A program made the translations under genes and the position numbers. This document shows positions 49,444 to 64,000 of a stretch of DNA of 64,000 nt, piece by piece. Each line of letters opens with the position of its first letter. Positions within the stretch are counted from its first letter, which is position 1. Location of the stretch: positions 57,723,340 to 57,787,339 of the forward strand of contig CM043942.1 of NCBI GenBank assembly GCA_014529385.2. The letters are read 5' to 3'. The notes beneath the pieces were generated by a model. It did not search any database and was not told the DNA's origin. It was given only the letters and a program-made list of their open reading frames with translations. This stretch comes from Adiantum capillus-veneris (Eukaryota; Streptophyta; Polypodiopsida; Polypodiales; Pteridaceae).

Positions 49444-52400
49444 TTAAGAGATATCTCTCTCCTCCTCGCATAGCTCAGCATAACTTCCTATTTCTATATA
49501 GAGCTCTCCGTTTAAACAGATGTCCTCTCTTTCATTTTGTAGATCCTTTGCATGCACCCCATAGAGAGTAGCAACTTGATGTTCGTCTGGCACCACCTCC
49601 ACGGCTTCTGACTGAGCATCTTCTCCAATCTCCTCCATTGATGCCGCTGTGATTGGCACATGGTAGCCTCCATACATCCGTGCACTATGAGGGGCTACCT
49701 CTATGACGTACCACCAATTTGATGCAGACTTTGTGGGATGAAATATCACCTGCCAGAGCCACATAACTTACATGAGAGCTTCCAAGCACATAAATTCTAA
49801 AACACACGTTAACTATTTACATACTTACTTATCAAAATGCTCAGGTAGTACGAAAGTGTCTCTTAGGTCAGTCCATTTCTTAGTTGAATCCACCTCAAGA
49901 AAACCAGACTCTCCTCTACGCACAGTAGCGTTGCGACCCTCCATGATTATCTTGAACCATTGCATGTCGAACAAGTCGACAAAAAATACTCTATAATCTA
50001 TCCTCAAAATCTCTTGTAGCATGCCGAAGTAAGTGAGTTCCGCCACCACAAGATCTGCATAAGAGGACCGTCGTCAACTAGACTGTTCAAATTTTTCCAT
50101 GATTCCACAATCTTGAGTAAAACATTTTTTGTCGATCCGTTCCACCCTAAAATTTCGACCTTTACACCATGTTGTTGTGTATGACTTATACTACAACCAA
50201 CAAAGATTATGAGTGGCCGTTCAAACATCTAGAAAGTTACTAGTTGTACATTGCAAACTTACCTTGGTCGCGCAACCCCTAGCGTACTCCCACTCTTCCT
50301 CAATCACTTCTTCACCGCACTGTTGTGCGCCCTTCAGTTGGTTGTGCAACCATCTTAAGATCATGAATGTTGGTAGGCTCTCCAGACCAGTCGGATAGTG
50401 CATCGGTGGGCGTCTTCCCCGTCTCCACTCGATTCTTGCCCTTTGTCGCTCTTGCTTTGCATCCTCATATTGTGAGATCCACTTCTGCATAACTGGATTG
50501 TGAAGAATGCAAAATCGGTTGATTTTAGCCTCTAGATCTTCCGTCATCTTCTTCTCAACACCGAGATTGCACATGACAATTCCAGATATGCGCTCATCAT
50601 CTATGGTTCTCCATAGCGTGTCTCGGGCTTTATCAAATCCGTCTAGCCACTCTCCAATGTACACTAGGGACTCTGATACCAGCCAACCTTCTGCCATGCT
50701 ACCCTTCGGACGTGCCTTCTGACGCACATATCCCTTGAGCTTTTTCATGAAACGTTCTAAAAAGAACATCCATCAGTAATGTACTCTGCTGGCTATTTCC
50801 ACCTCATCAACTATGTGAACAAGAAGATGCACCTGAATGGTTAGCATGGTAGTAGGAAAATGTTTTTCAAACATACACACAACCTCTGTAGCGTTTAGTT
50901 TGGCGAATGGTATGGAGTCCGCGTTGATCTCCTTTTGTGAGATCCATTGTACCAACTTCGCAAGTTTGTAGCTTGTGTTACGGACGTCAAGAGACAAACA
51001 TCCCTCAATGGAAACCGGTAAAATAAACTGCAAAACACGTGCAGCAATGATATTAAAGTACGTCCACACACGAATTTGTTACATAATTCTCACTATGATA
51101 TACTCCGCTATGAGCATACCTGACACATTTTATGCCAGTCGTGTGACTTCAAACCGGTAAGCTTTCCTTCTTTAGTAAAACACGTTCAGAGTGAGTGCAT
51201 TACGCCAGTGGGGGTCCGCAAAGATCGAATGGTCTCTTTTACTTTGCGTTCTTGGGCTCCTGTGAAAATCCATGGTGCTTTAGGGAGTTTTATCAATCCA
51301 TCGGATGCTGTTTGCGGCCAATATTGCTCCATACGATCCACATTTCTAAGGTCAACTCTGGCTCCCAAAGTATCTTTCTTGCCGGTCAGATGGTCCCATA
51401 GTAGATTACCCACATTGTTGAATATGTGCATTGGATCGAGCAAGTGATTGATCATGAGTCGGGGCCAGTATGGTAACTCGTACCATAGAGATAGTCTCTT
51501 CATCCCTGGGGGCAATCCGTCATCACACATCTCCTTCTGCTCTAACCATGCTTGTGCAGACATCCTTAGTGGCTCTCTTCCCAAAAAGCCGTCGCGTAAC
51601 ACATGATTCTCTAGAAGATACGCTTGATGACCTTCGTAGATTTTCTTCTTCAGTGAGGGTGCCCTACGTGCGTTCAATCTAGGTCCACATGTGACACATG
51701 CTCTGTATCCACTTTTTTGAAGCCCTGCATGTATACACATGACAATAGATCAACTTGAGAAAAAGAAAGATTTACAGTGTCTGAGTGAGGAGTGTAAATA
51801 GATGATCTGAGCATTCTGTTATTCCGGGATAGTCATGCATGGTCCACATTAGAATGCCTCTGATCAAAGCATTCCGTCAACCTATGTGTCGGCTCATATC
51901 CACCATCTCTATGCCAATCCACAATTGTTGTAGCTCTTCCAATAGTGGACAAAGATACACATCCATATTCTTGACTTTATATCGCCCCGGCACAATCAAG
52001 CTTAGCCATAGGTGCCCCTTCTTCGTAGTCAACCACGAGGGAATGTTGTAGTTGACGATGACAACGGGCCATACACTATAAGATGTTGATATTTGACCAA
52101 ATGGATTTATGCCATCTATAGCCAGGCCTAAGCGCAAATTTCGAGCTTCCCTAGAAAAATCCGTCCATGTTCCATCTATATGTTTCCAGGCTGCACAATC
52201 TACAGGAATCCGTAGCACACCATCCGAAGATTTATTCTCCTCATGCCATGATGCTAGGGCGGCCATGGACTTACATTTGAAGAAATGCTTGATGCGAGGA
52301 AGCAGAGAAAAATGTCGCAAAATCTTTTGCGGAACTTTTGTTCCGTGGAGATCTACTCGATATCTTTCGGAATCACATTTCGGACACTTCTCCATGTCTA

Positions 52401-53049
52401 TGTATTCCCCTCTAAAAATAATGCAGTCATTAGGACAAGAGTGGATCGAATTATAATCCATCCCCAAAGTTTGCAAAATCTTTCTTGCTTCCTCTCGAGA
52501 ATCTGGCATCACATTATCAACTGGTAGTATGTGCTCTTTGAGCAATCTACACAACATAAAAATATGGTAGAATTGTGTAAAAATCAAATCATTATACATT
52601 TAGAGTTTTATTAAAGTAAACTAATTGTAATAGATCACCTGAAAGGTGTTGTGACGCTAGTGTCGCTCCATCCAAACTTTGTTTGCATGTTGAGAAGAAC
52701 CAAGAGCGCTTTCAATCTAGACACACGTGCTCCATTATACAATGGCGTATCGACTTCACTTTTCATATCATCATAGACAAGCCTTTCTGAATCCATGATC
52801 GTCTCGATCATTTCATCAACTTCGGACTCAAACATTGCCTCGCTGGGAATGTGGTCTGCATGATCATCCCCCGAGCTGTCAGAGGCTACATCTTGTGGCC
52901 TCACATATGCTGCTTGATCAAAGCGCCTACGAACACGTCTATTGGGTTGCAAGATTGTTGCCTGTTGGCCAGCGTCAGAGTCCGACGAGTTATAATTGGC
53001 AACAACTCGATCTATAATAGATGGATCGAACTCACCAAATTCACGAACC
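49444..53049 (-). pseudogene. tnp2-like CACTA transposase with DUF4218- and DUF4216-like regions
   Basis: Reading 5' to 3': an N-terminal remnant (53049-52635); the tnp2 core with CPNDCIIFRGEY, CPKCDSERY, LRLGLAIDGINPFG, SWLTTKKGHLWLSLIVPG and LIRGILMWTMHDYPG (52599-51790); then, after a probable intron ending TGCAG, GYRACVTCG and LPYWPRLMINHLLDPMHIFNNV (51720-51420); a DUF4218-like part, with VHY and WMFFLERFMKKLKGYVR (51069-50221); and a DUF4216-like part, FFVDLFDMQWF and VIFHPTKSASNWWYVIE (50049-49680) split by a GTAAGTATG...GGCAG intron. An in-frame TGA at 50773-50775 stands where the family has Arg. The usual N-terminal zinc-binding region is absent. Confidence 0.8.
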
Positions 53050-53350
53050 TACTGCAAAGAAACGCGTCTTGTCCGTCGCACTGCATGAATGCTTGGTATA
53101 TGCCTTTAGAGTGAGGTTTCCAAAAGAGGCTACCTCAGACCATCTCCAAGTGTTCCATTCAAACTTTGATTCACAAATTGTCATAGCCACATTATCAAGA
53201 TCTTTTATCACCCTAATGACTAGCAAGATCTCAAAGACATTCATCTGATATTGTTTTTCTAGAGAGTCAATAGTTTTCTAGCTCTTATTGTTGCCATCCC
53301 ATAATTTCTCTAGTCGAATGAGACCCTTATTATTCACTTTCTTGGACATT
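53050..53350 (-). pseudogene. Unknown frame between CACTA and LINE
   Basis: From ATG near 53350 about 100 codons read MSKKVNNKGLIRLEKLWDGN... with one TAG, then MNVFEILLVIRVIKDLDNV and FEWNTWRWSEVASFGNLTLKAYTKH, to a stop at 53041. It looks like helix-rich protein and not like transposase or RT. It may be the lost 5' exon of the CACTA gene or a captured fragment. Not recognised. Confidence 0.3.
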
Positions 53351-53386
53351 TCTATACAATAGGGGCTTTGTGGTGGCCCCAAGACT

Positions 53387-55165
53387 CTAGAGGGCCAGGG
53401 GGGACCAGTGTAAGCTAGGGTTCTTGAAATACCTGGCTACTTCCCCCCATTCCAAAACCTCACCTGCTCTTTTGCACTTCCTCATCAGGTCCCTTGAAAG
53501 TCCACCCGAGCAAAGGTAAGACCACTTCGGGGAGAGAAGTTTGTCATGTATCATCACCTCCTTCCACTTTCCACCTTTTGATCCCAGATTTGCTGCATCG
53601 AGCATTTCCTTGGTCATGATAGCCCAAGCTTGCATGTATCATCACCTCCTTCCACTTTCCACCTTTTGATCCCAGATTTGCTGCATCGAGCATTTCCTTG
53701 GTCATGATAGCCCAAGCTTGCTCTTGTTTAGCCAATGAGACTATAATTTTGGCACAAAATTCCTCAACATGGGATACCGGATTAAGAATACCGAGCCCTA
53801 CTTGGTCTACTGGGTCTACTGGACGAGCGACTATCTCCCGTCTTGCCCACTGCCATGGATGGGAGGTTTGCGTGTTGTTATTCCAAAGAAACAAACCTTT
53901 TAACTGCTCTTAATAATTCTTTCCAATTTCACTTAGCCATCTTGAGGATGGGGCTGAGGAAAGCAATGTACGGGAGCATATAAGAATTTATCACTCTAAT
54001 CCGGATGTGGAAGGGAGGAGAGCAAACTCCCATCTTCTCATCTTTGTTCTGATTTTTTCAAGAATCCATTGAAATATTTGTTTGTGGGTTACGTCCACCC
54101 CTAAGAGGGCTCCTAGGTGTCTGAATAAACTCCCTTTTGAGATAATCACCCCTGACCAAACTGAAGGGTTGAAAGAGTCGTTTTCCGATAGGGAGATAAG
54201 CCTTGACTTCTCTTTATTGCACTTGGAACCCGAGGCCACGGAGAATGTTTGCACAATCTCTAGAGCTCTCTTGAGGACTTGGGGGCATGCCTTCAAGAAC
54301 ATGAGCGAATCATCTGTAAGCATTTTGGCCAGGAGCTGGTCATTGCCCGGAATTGTCACGCCTTGAATCTCCCCTCGTGCCGCACTGGCTTCGACCATCG
54401 TGATGAGAGGATGCAATCCGAAGCAAGGGGGCCAGGGGACATCCTTGCTTAATAGACCTTTTCACCTCAAAAGAGCCCACAATTCTATCATTGAATAGGA
54501 GCTCTAACTAGCTGCCAGCTCCAAGTCTGCGAATGAGGCGACAAAGGTGAGGCCCAAAGCCCAAAGCCCCCATGACATCTTCTACATAGGACCATTCAAT
54601 CCTGTCACATAAGCCTTGTCGAGGTCCAACTGCAGTAGAATGCAATCTTGTTTGGAAAAGGTTGCGTACTCAATTCCCACCGTTGCTGCCAAGATATTGT
54701 CATATATGGATCTCCCTTTAATAAATCCATGACTCCAAGTATGCGAATGAGGCGACAAAGGTGAAGCCCAAAGCCCAAAGCCCCCATGACATCTTCCACA
54801 TAGGACCATTCTATCCTGTCATAAGCCTTGTCGAGGTCCACCAGAATGCAGTCTTTTTAGAAAAGTTTGGGTACTCAATTCCCACCATTGCTGCCAAGAT
54901 ATTGTCATATATGGATCTCCCTTTAATAAACCCGTGTTGATGGGAAGAGATGATTCTATTCAAGAGGGGGGCAAGCCTGAGAGCGATCGCCTTGGCAATA
55001 ATTTTGTATGCTATTGACGTCATAGTAATGGGGCGCCAATGCTTAAGTTGAGAGCAGCATACCTATTTTTGGATGGGTTTGATAAGCCCTCTTTTAACAC
55101 TTGTATCCAAGCACTCTTCGAAAATAGCTTGATTAGCCATCCGAGTGATTGGACTTTTGAGATGG
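53387..55165 (-). pseudogene. LINE-A: L1-like ORF2 reverse-transcriptase remnant
   Basis: Pieces align with LINE-B (56996-58800): ANQAIFEECLDTSVKRGLIKPI (55150), YKIIAKAIALRLAPLLNRIISSHQHGFIKGRSIYDNI (55010-54900), LQLDLDKAY (54640-54800), DQLLAKMLTDDSLMFLKACPQ with the Y/F-A-D-D site altered to LTDD (54320), GALLGVDVTHKQIFQWI (54105-54060) and the C-terminal KMLDAA and GEVARYF. It is broken by tandem duplications of 204 bp (54531/54735) and 88 bp (53545/53633). No endonuclease domain is present. Confidence 0.75.
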
Positions 55166-55807
55166 GGGTTGGGTTGGGGGGGGGGGGTTGTTTCCCCTTT
55201 ATAGAAAGCCAATGAATGTAGCTTTGAAGTTTGAAGAATGCATTTGAAAGGACATGAATTTTTTTTTTTCAAGATTTTCCAAGGCTCTTTTGAGAGACAC
55301 ATACAATGTTTGGGAAAGTCTTTTTGGCCTCCTAAAGTCCTTAGGAGAAGGTCGTTTAAATTTCTTTACTAGACAAGTGTCCCTAAGAGCTTTAAAAGAC
55401 TTAGCCTTTCGCTAGCCTTTATGGAATGTGGAGCTCTCTGGTTTTCGCCATAGCTTAGTTCAGAGCAGGTTTCATTTCCTATTCCCAGCAGTCGTACAGT
55501 TGTACAGTCTCTCTGGTTTTCGCCATCGCTTAGTTCAGAGCAGGTTTCATTTCCTTTGTGGCCACCATCATTCAAATCCGTGGTTTTAGCATCTTAATAA
55601 TCGTAGTTTTGGCATCTTAATAATTGTAGTTTTGGAAAGTAAATAATCGCCTTTCCTTTTCTGGTGGCTGCCTTAAACCTCTGTATCAAGTTTCTTTTTT
55701 TTAAGCTCTACTTGAAACAATACACGGAAAAAAAAATAGAAGGAAAAAACAAAGACAGAAAGTAATGCAGTAGGGGTTCTCTTTGTCGCTGCCCCCCTTC
55801 CATCGTG
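55166..55807. other. LINE-A 5' junction region with a 76-bp tandem duplication
   Basis: The ctctctggttttcgccat...ttcatttcct block occurs at 55434 and 55510 (period 76). The (t/g)taataatcgtagttttgg(c/a) motif repeats at 55594-55640. No gene is recognised. Confidence 0.45.
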
Positions 55808-57015
55808 ATGGCGAGTGAACATGGAAGAAGATATCATCCAGTTCTCGAAAATGCTCAAAGAGAGAAAAGTGGTGAGACCGTTCCGATGGAGGAAGGGGAC
55901 GGGTCGGCATTGCAACCGACATCCGCAACAATAATAAGCGGAGACTAGACCATGGGGGTGGACAAGGCTGTCTCGTCAGGAAATGTCACTTTCAACGAGA
56001 ACAAAGAAAAAATGATTGGCCTTACTGGGCAAAAAACCAACTTCGAAGTTAAGGCCCTCAAGGCTAGTGAGCCTTAGGGTCCGATTTATGCAAATGGCAG
56101 CAAGACGACTTTCGCTTCTACATCTCTTCGACCAGGCGTCTCATTTGCGAGTCTCCTTAAGGGTCCTGACTCTAAAGATAGTGCTAAAGGCTTACCACAA
56201 GAGCCGTCATGTAGTGAAAGCCGGGAAAAGTTGGTGAATGTAAAGGGCCGGCTTGAACAGGAACTCAGAGAAGTCAACAAGCAATTAGAGCTCCCCCCAA
56301 ACAACAACAAAAGAACTTGCTCATAGTCCGAATGCTGTGGATTATGTGAAACCGGGTTAGCAGATCGGACTTACATTGCTTTAAAGAAGTCTCTGCCACA
56401 GCAGGTGGAGATCACAGAAGCTATTATTGTGGCAATTCTGCCAGAGCTTATAAAAAAAGCAACTCGCTGTACAAGCCAAGCTCACGCTTGTAATTGGATT
56501 GAGTGGGAGAGTCCCGAATAGATATGAGCTGACTCAATGGCTACGCAGTTCGCACGTTTTGGGACATACAGGTGCAGTTGAGAATACCTCTTACCTAGCC
56601 AAGGGCTTCTATTCAGTAAGATTTAAAGAGGCCTCCGATGTGTCAAAAATCCTAGATAAAGGACCAACCCCTGGTGTTCAATAGGACTTTTGTTCAAGGG
56701 GGAGAACCAATCATCCTTGTGCATGAGCTCTTTTTTAGATGTACTTGGTATGGGGTTTTAAAAGAGATCTATCCTTGGCCCATTTCCATGTTTTCCATTC
56801 AAATGTGGATTCCTGAATTGGCATCAGACTGGTACTCAGGCCCTCAACAACTCTACAAACAAGTATCTTGTCCATGCCATTATGTTGAAAATGATCTGCT
56901 AGTTGTCGAGAAGATTTCCAACGTATGTTGGTTTCATCTCAGAAGTTTCTCAGCTGTTGGAGTCCTTTATTGTTTAGTCTTCTTGCTACCTCCCTCTAGT
57001 AGGGGTTTAGACTAG
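55808..57015 (+). pseudogene. LINE ORF1 with DUF4283-like domain, opposite strand to LINE-A
   Basis: From ATG 55808 one frame runs through TAG at 55946 and TAG at 56075 to about 56326. It contains FASLLKGPDSKDSAKGLP and a charged helix (GRLEQELREVNKQLEL). After a frame change the DUF4283 signature appears: AKLTLVIGLSGRVPNRYELTQ, KGFYSVRFKEASDVSKILDKGP (56480-56670), then FNRTFVQGG and MWIPELASDWYSG. DUF4283 ORF1 proteins are typical of plant LINEs and bind nucleic acid. No ORF2 continues on this strand. Confidence 0.7.
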
Positions 57016-58800
57016 CTCCATCCACCTTTGACAACCATAGGGACCAATGTGTCGTGGAGTTTTGGAAGTACCTGGTTAGTTCCCCCCATTCCAAATCCCA
57101 TGCCACAGTATTGCATTTTCGTACCAGCTCTCCTCCTGTTGTGCCCCCCAATTTCAAATCAGCCCATCCATGGGCTAAAAGTTTATCGTGCACCTCCATC
57201 TCATTCCATTGACCGTCTTTAGAGCAAAGCTTTGAATTGTCAATCATATCCTTGGTCATGATAGCCCAGGCTTGTTCTTGTTTTGCTATTGAGACCACAA
57301 ACTTGGCGCCGAGAGTCTGGTCATGGACCACTGAGTTGTGTATTCCGAGGCCTCCTTGGGAAGTCAACCGAGCAAAAATTTCCCACTTTGCCCACTACCA
57401 TGGTGATGAGACCTTGGTGTTGTTCTTCCATAAGAATCTCTTAATAGGCTTCAAAAACTCCTTCCAATTACACTTGGCTATTTTGAGGAGAGGACTGGTG
57501 AAGGCAATGTAGGGGAGCATGAATGAATTGATCACTTTTATGCAACTAGGGAAGGGGAGCAGCTGAAACTCCCATCTTCCCATTTTTTTTGTTCCCTTAT
57601 TGAAGACCCACTGAAACCTTTGCTTGTGAGTAACATTTACCCCTAAGGGGGCACCCAGATGACGAAATATTCTTCTTTTAGTCACAATCTTCCCTGACCA
57701 GTGTGATGGGTCAAATCTGTCATCTTCCGTCAAGGAGATCAGTCTTGACTTCTCAATACTACACTTTGATCCTGAAGCCATGGCAAAATTCTGCACAATC
57801 TCTAATGCCTTCCTAAGAACCTGAGGGCAGGATTTTAAGAACAGGAGGGAGTCACCTGCGAACATTTTGTATAAGAGTTGGTCACTGCTGGGCAGAGACA
57901 AACCTTGAATTTCACCCTGTGCAGCAGCTGCCTCGAGCATCCTCACAAGGGGATGCGAGCCGATGGCAAAAAGAAGAGGGGCCAAGGGGCATCCTTGCTT
58001 GATCGACCTTCTGGTTTCAAAAGTGCCCACAATTCTTTCATTGAACAAGAGCTCAGAATGCCCTCGTACACCCAAGGTGTGAATCAAACGACAAAGTCAA
58101 AGCCTAAAGTTTTCATGACATCTTCAATAAAAGACCACATAATTATGTCATATGCCTTGTCCAGATCAAGATGCAGCAAGATGCACTCCTACTTTGTGAA
58201 GGCAACATACTCAATGCCAACCATTGCCGCCAAGATATTGTCATAAGTCGACCTTCCTTTAATGAACCCATGTTGATGGGGAGAGATAACCTTGTCCAGA
58301 AGGGGAGCCATTCAAAGAGCAACTGCTTTGGTGATGACTTTATATGCCACTGTCATCATAGTTATGGGGCACCAATGCTTAACATGAGAGCAACACAACT
58401 GTTTTGGAATAGGCTTGATGAGGCCTCTTTTCACAGAATAATCCAACCGCCCCTTGACAAAAGCTTGATTAGTCATATAGGTGACGGGCCCCTTGAGGTC
58501 ATCCCAAAACTCTCTGAAGAATTCACTGAAGAATTCAGTGGTCATGCCATCCCAGCTAGGGGACTTCTCCTTGCCAAGAGTTTGCAACGCGTACGAGCAC
58601 TCATCTTCAGAGAAGGCCAACTCAAGATGACTAGCTTCAGGTTGATTGATTTTTTTAACGACACTCTCCAGCAAGATTGCTCTTGCCGCATCCACTTCTT
58701 GAGACCGGGTCTCAGTGTGGCCAATGATTTGGCTTAAGTGATCTAGCATCATTCGGGCCATACCATTCGGGTCCTGTGTGGTATATCCCTCCTTGTCTGT
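56996..58800 (-). pseudogene. LINE-B: L1-like ORF2 reverse-transcriptase remnant
   Basis: 58790-58312 gives the RT N-terminal part (FSEDECSYALQTLGKEKSPSWDGM, TNQAFVKGRLDYSVKRGLIKPI, WCPITMMTVAYKVITKAVAL). 58290-58090 carries GFIKGRSTYDNI-type sequence in broken frames. 58087-57395 has RSIKQGCPLAPLLFAI and MFAGDSLLFLKS, where the catalytic FADD reads FAGD, so the RT is inactive. It continues HLGAPLGVNVTHKQRFQWV and SFMLPYIAF. 57367-56996 is the C-terminal region (GGLGIHN, AKFVVSIAKQEQAWAIMTKDMID). The 5' half, including endonuclease, is missing beyond 58800. Confidence 0.82.
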
Positions 58801-59190
58801 AAGACAATGAAAAAAAAAATCTCTCTCTCTCTCTCTCTCCTTTTTTTTTGTCTGTAAGACAGTGTAAAACAAAAAATGCTATTCTTTAAGTCTCAAGGAA
58901 CACAAAGAATGTATTGTACCTAGTCTCTCTTTATTAGGAGAAAATATAATACAGAATCCTTTTGGATGGGGGACCGGCTCCAAATAAATCCGGTTCTTAA
59001 TTGTTGTCAATTTCTCTAGTTCTCTCTATTTTACAAGTATTGTTCATGCCAAGATAACTAGGGATAATGTTTGTTTTGCTACTTTTAATCAAGTACTCTC
59101 CCTATGCTCATTAGAAATTCTCTTAAAGAAATGCTCACTATTGTCATTTTAATTCTGAAAATCAATGGTATTAGCCTAATTACATTACAT

Positions 59191-59202
59191 TGGTATTAGA
59201 GC
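59191..59202 (+). promoter_or_regulatory. tRNA-iMet-type primer-binding site, altered copy
   Basis: TGGTATTAGAGC follows attacattacat. It is one base from the standard plant copia primer site (see 59378). It may mark the end of a decayed LTR. Confidence 0.45.
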
Positions 59203-59377
59203 TATTGGTTTCTCTTTTTAAGAAGAGAGGTCCTGTCAGCACAAGAGTAGGACCAGTCATGGCCAAGGGCCAGGATGGACATACAGTCAAGGGGGTCCCT
59301 ATATTTAGCAGGCCAAGCATCTATATAGGGCATGGCTGTGTGGAGATTAGCATGTTCCAGTCCCCTTGCCCTTTCAC

Positions 59378-59389
59378 TGGTATCAGAGC
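59378..59389 (+). promoter_or_regulatory. tRNA-iMet-type primer-binding site
   Basis: TGGTATCAGAGC is exactly complementary to the 3' end of plant initiator tRNA-Met and is followed by tcaaggaggg. It is the second such site within 190 bp. An LTR should end just before it (...ccctttcac), but no partner LTR lies in the window. Confidence 0.55.
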
Positions 59390-59439
59390 TCAAGGAGGGA
59401 GCAGCCATGGAGGAGGGGAAGAAGCATGGCCTTCTATCC

Positions 59440-64000
<4,561 letters not shown>

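Larger units (their letters stand above)
47060..53049 (-). mobile_element. CACTA (En/Spm) DNA transposon, 5'-truncated
   Basis: The plus strand begins CACTACAAGAGG at 47060, the canonical CACTA end. Subterminal tagcgac repeats follow, and then two minus-strand gene remnants: TnpA-like (47860-49022) and tnp2-like (49444-53049). The opposite TIR (ending TAGTG on the plus strand) and its subterminal repeats were not found. Recognisable coding sequence stops near 53049, so the right end is lost. Multiple stops imply it is not autonomous. Confidence 0.85.

Overview
This is a gene-poor, transposon-dense stretch of land-plant nuclear DNA. No intact host gene could be recognised. The plant assignment rests on Tat-type Ty3/gypsy elements with a second RNase H, a CACTA (En/Spm) element with tnp2-like and TnpA-like remnants, and a LINE ORF1 with a DUF4283-like domain. 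Long GA/CT and CA microsatellites and multi-level nesting suggest a large repeat-rich genome. I cannot name the species.

Layout. 1-781 is the 3' end and LTR of a plus-strand LTR element. It is interrupted by T1 (782-9964, minus strand), a Tat-like element with both LTRs and one frameshift in integrase. Between 10201 and 13830 lie LTR copies and remnants of a second gypsy-like family, here called G5 (minus strand). A non-LTR RT remnant, an unknown ORF and an ~85-bp tandem array follow to 15430. From 15528 to about 37340 there is a three-level nest: a diverged LTR (T4) contains T2 (15672-35838), and the 5' LTR of T2 contains T3 (24386-35390). T3 is a tandem LTR-internal-LTR-partial internal-LTR stub. 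From 38002 to about 46221 lies a plus-strand G5 element with gag, zinc knuckles and two retropepsin-like domains but no visible RT or integrase. 47060-53049 is a 5'-truncated CACTA element on the minus strand. 53387-58800 holds three LINE segments. The last 5 kb are microsatellites, two tRNA-iMet-type primer sites and unrecognised sequence.

Most interesting system. T1, T2 and T3 share a leader between the primer-binding site and gag that holds one to four extra small ORFs, most of them tightly packed. ORF-M (begins MDEW) occurs in T2 and T3. ORF-L (about 170-190 aa, carries LHINGV and a Cys-x2-Cys) occurs in T1 and T3. ORF-F (about 70 aa, ends in a pattern like FDVxIFIL) occurs in all three and twice in T1. 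In T3 the order is M, S, L, F, gag, with 16-37 nt gaps and changing frames, like a reinitiation-type polycistronic leader. Tat/Ogre relatives are known to carry an extra ORF upstream of gag; the modular multi-ORF leader seen here is the part that looks undescribed. The U5 part of the LTRs also repeats about the first nine bases of the primer-binding site.

Limits: LTR boundaries come from comparing the two copies by eye. Domain calls come from reading motifs. No database search or computed alignment was run.
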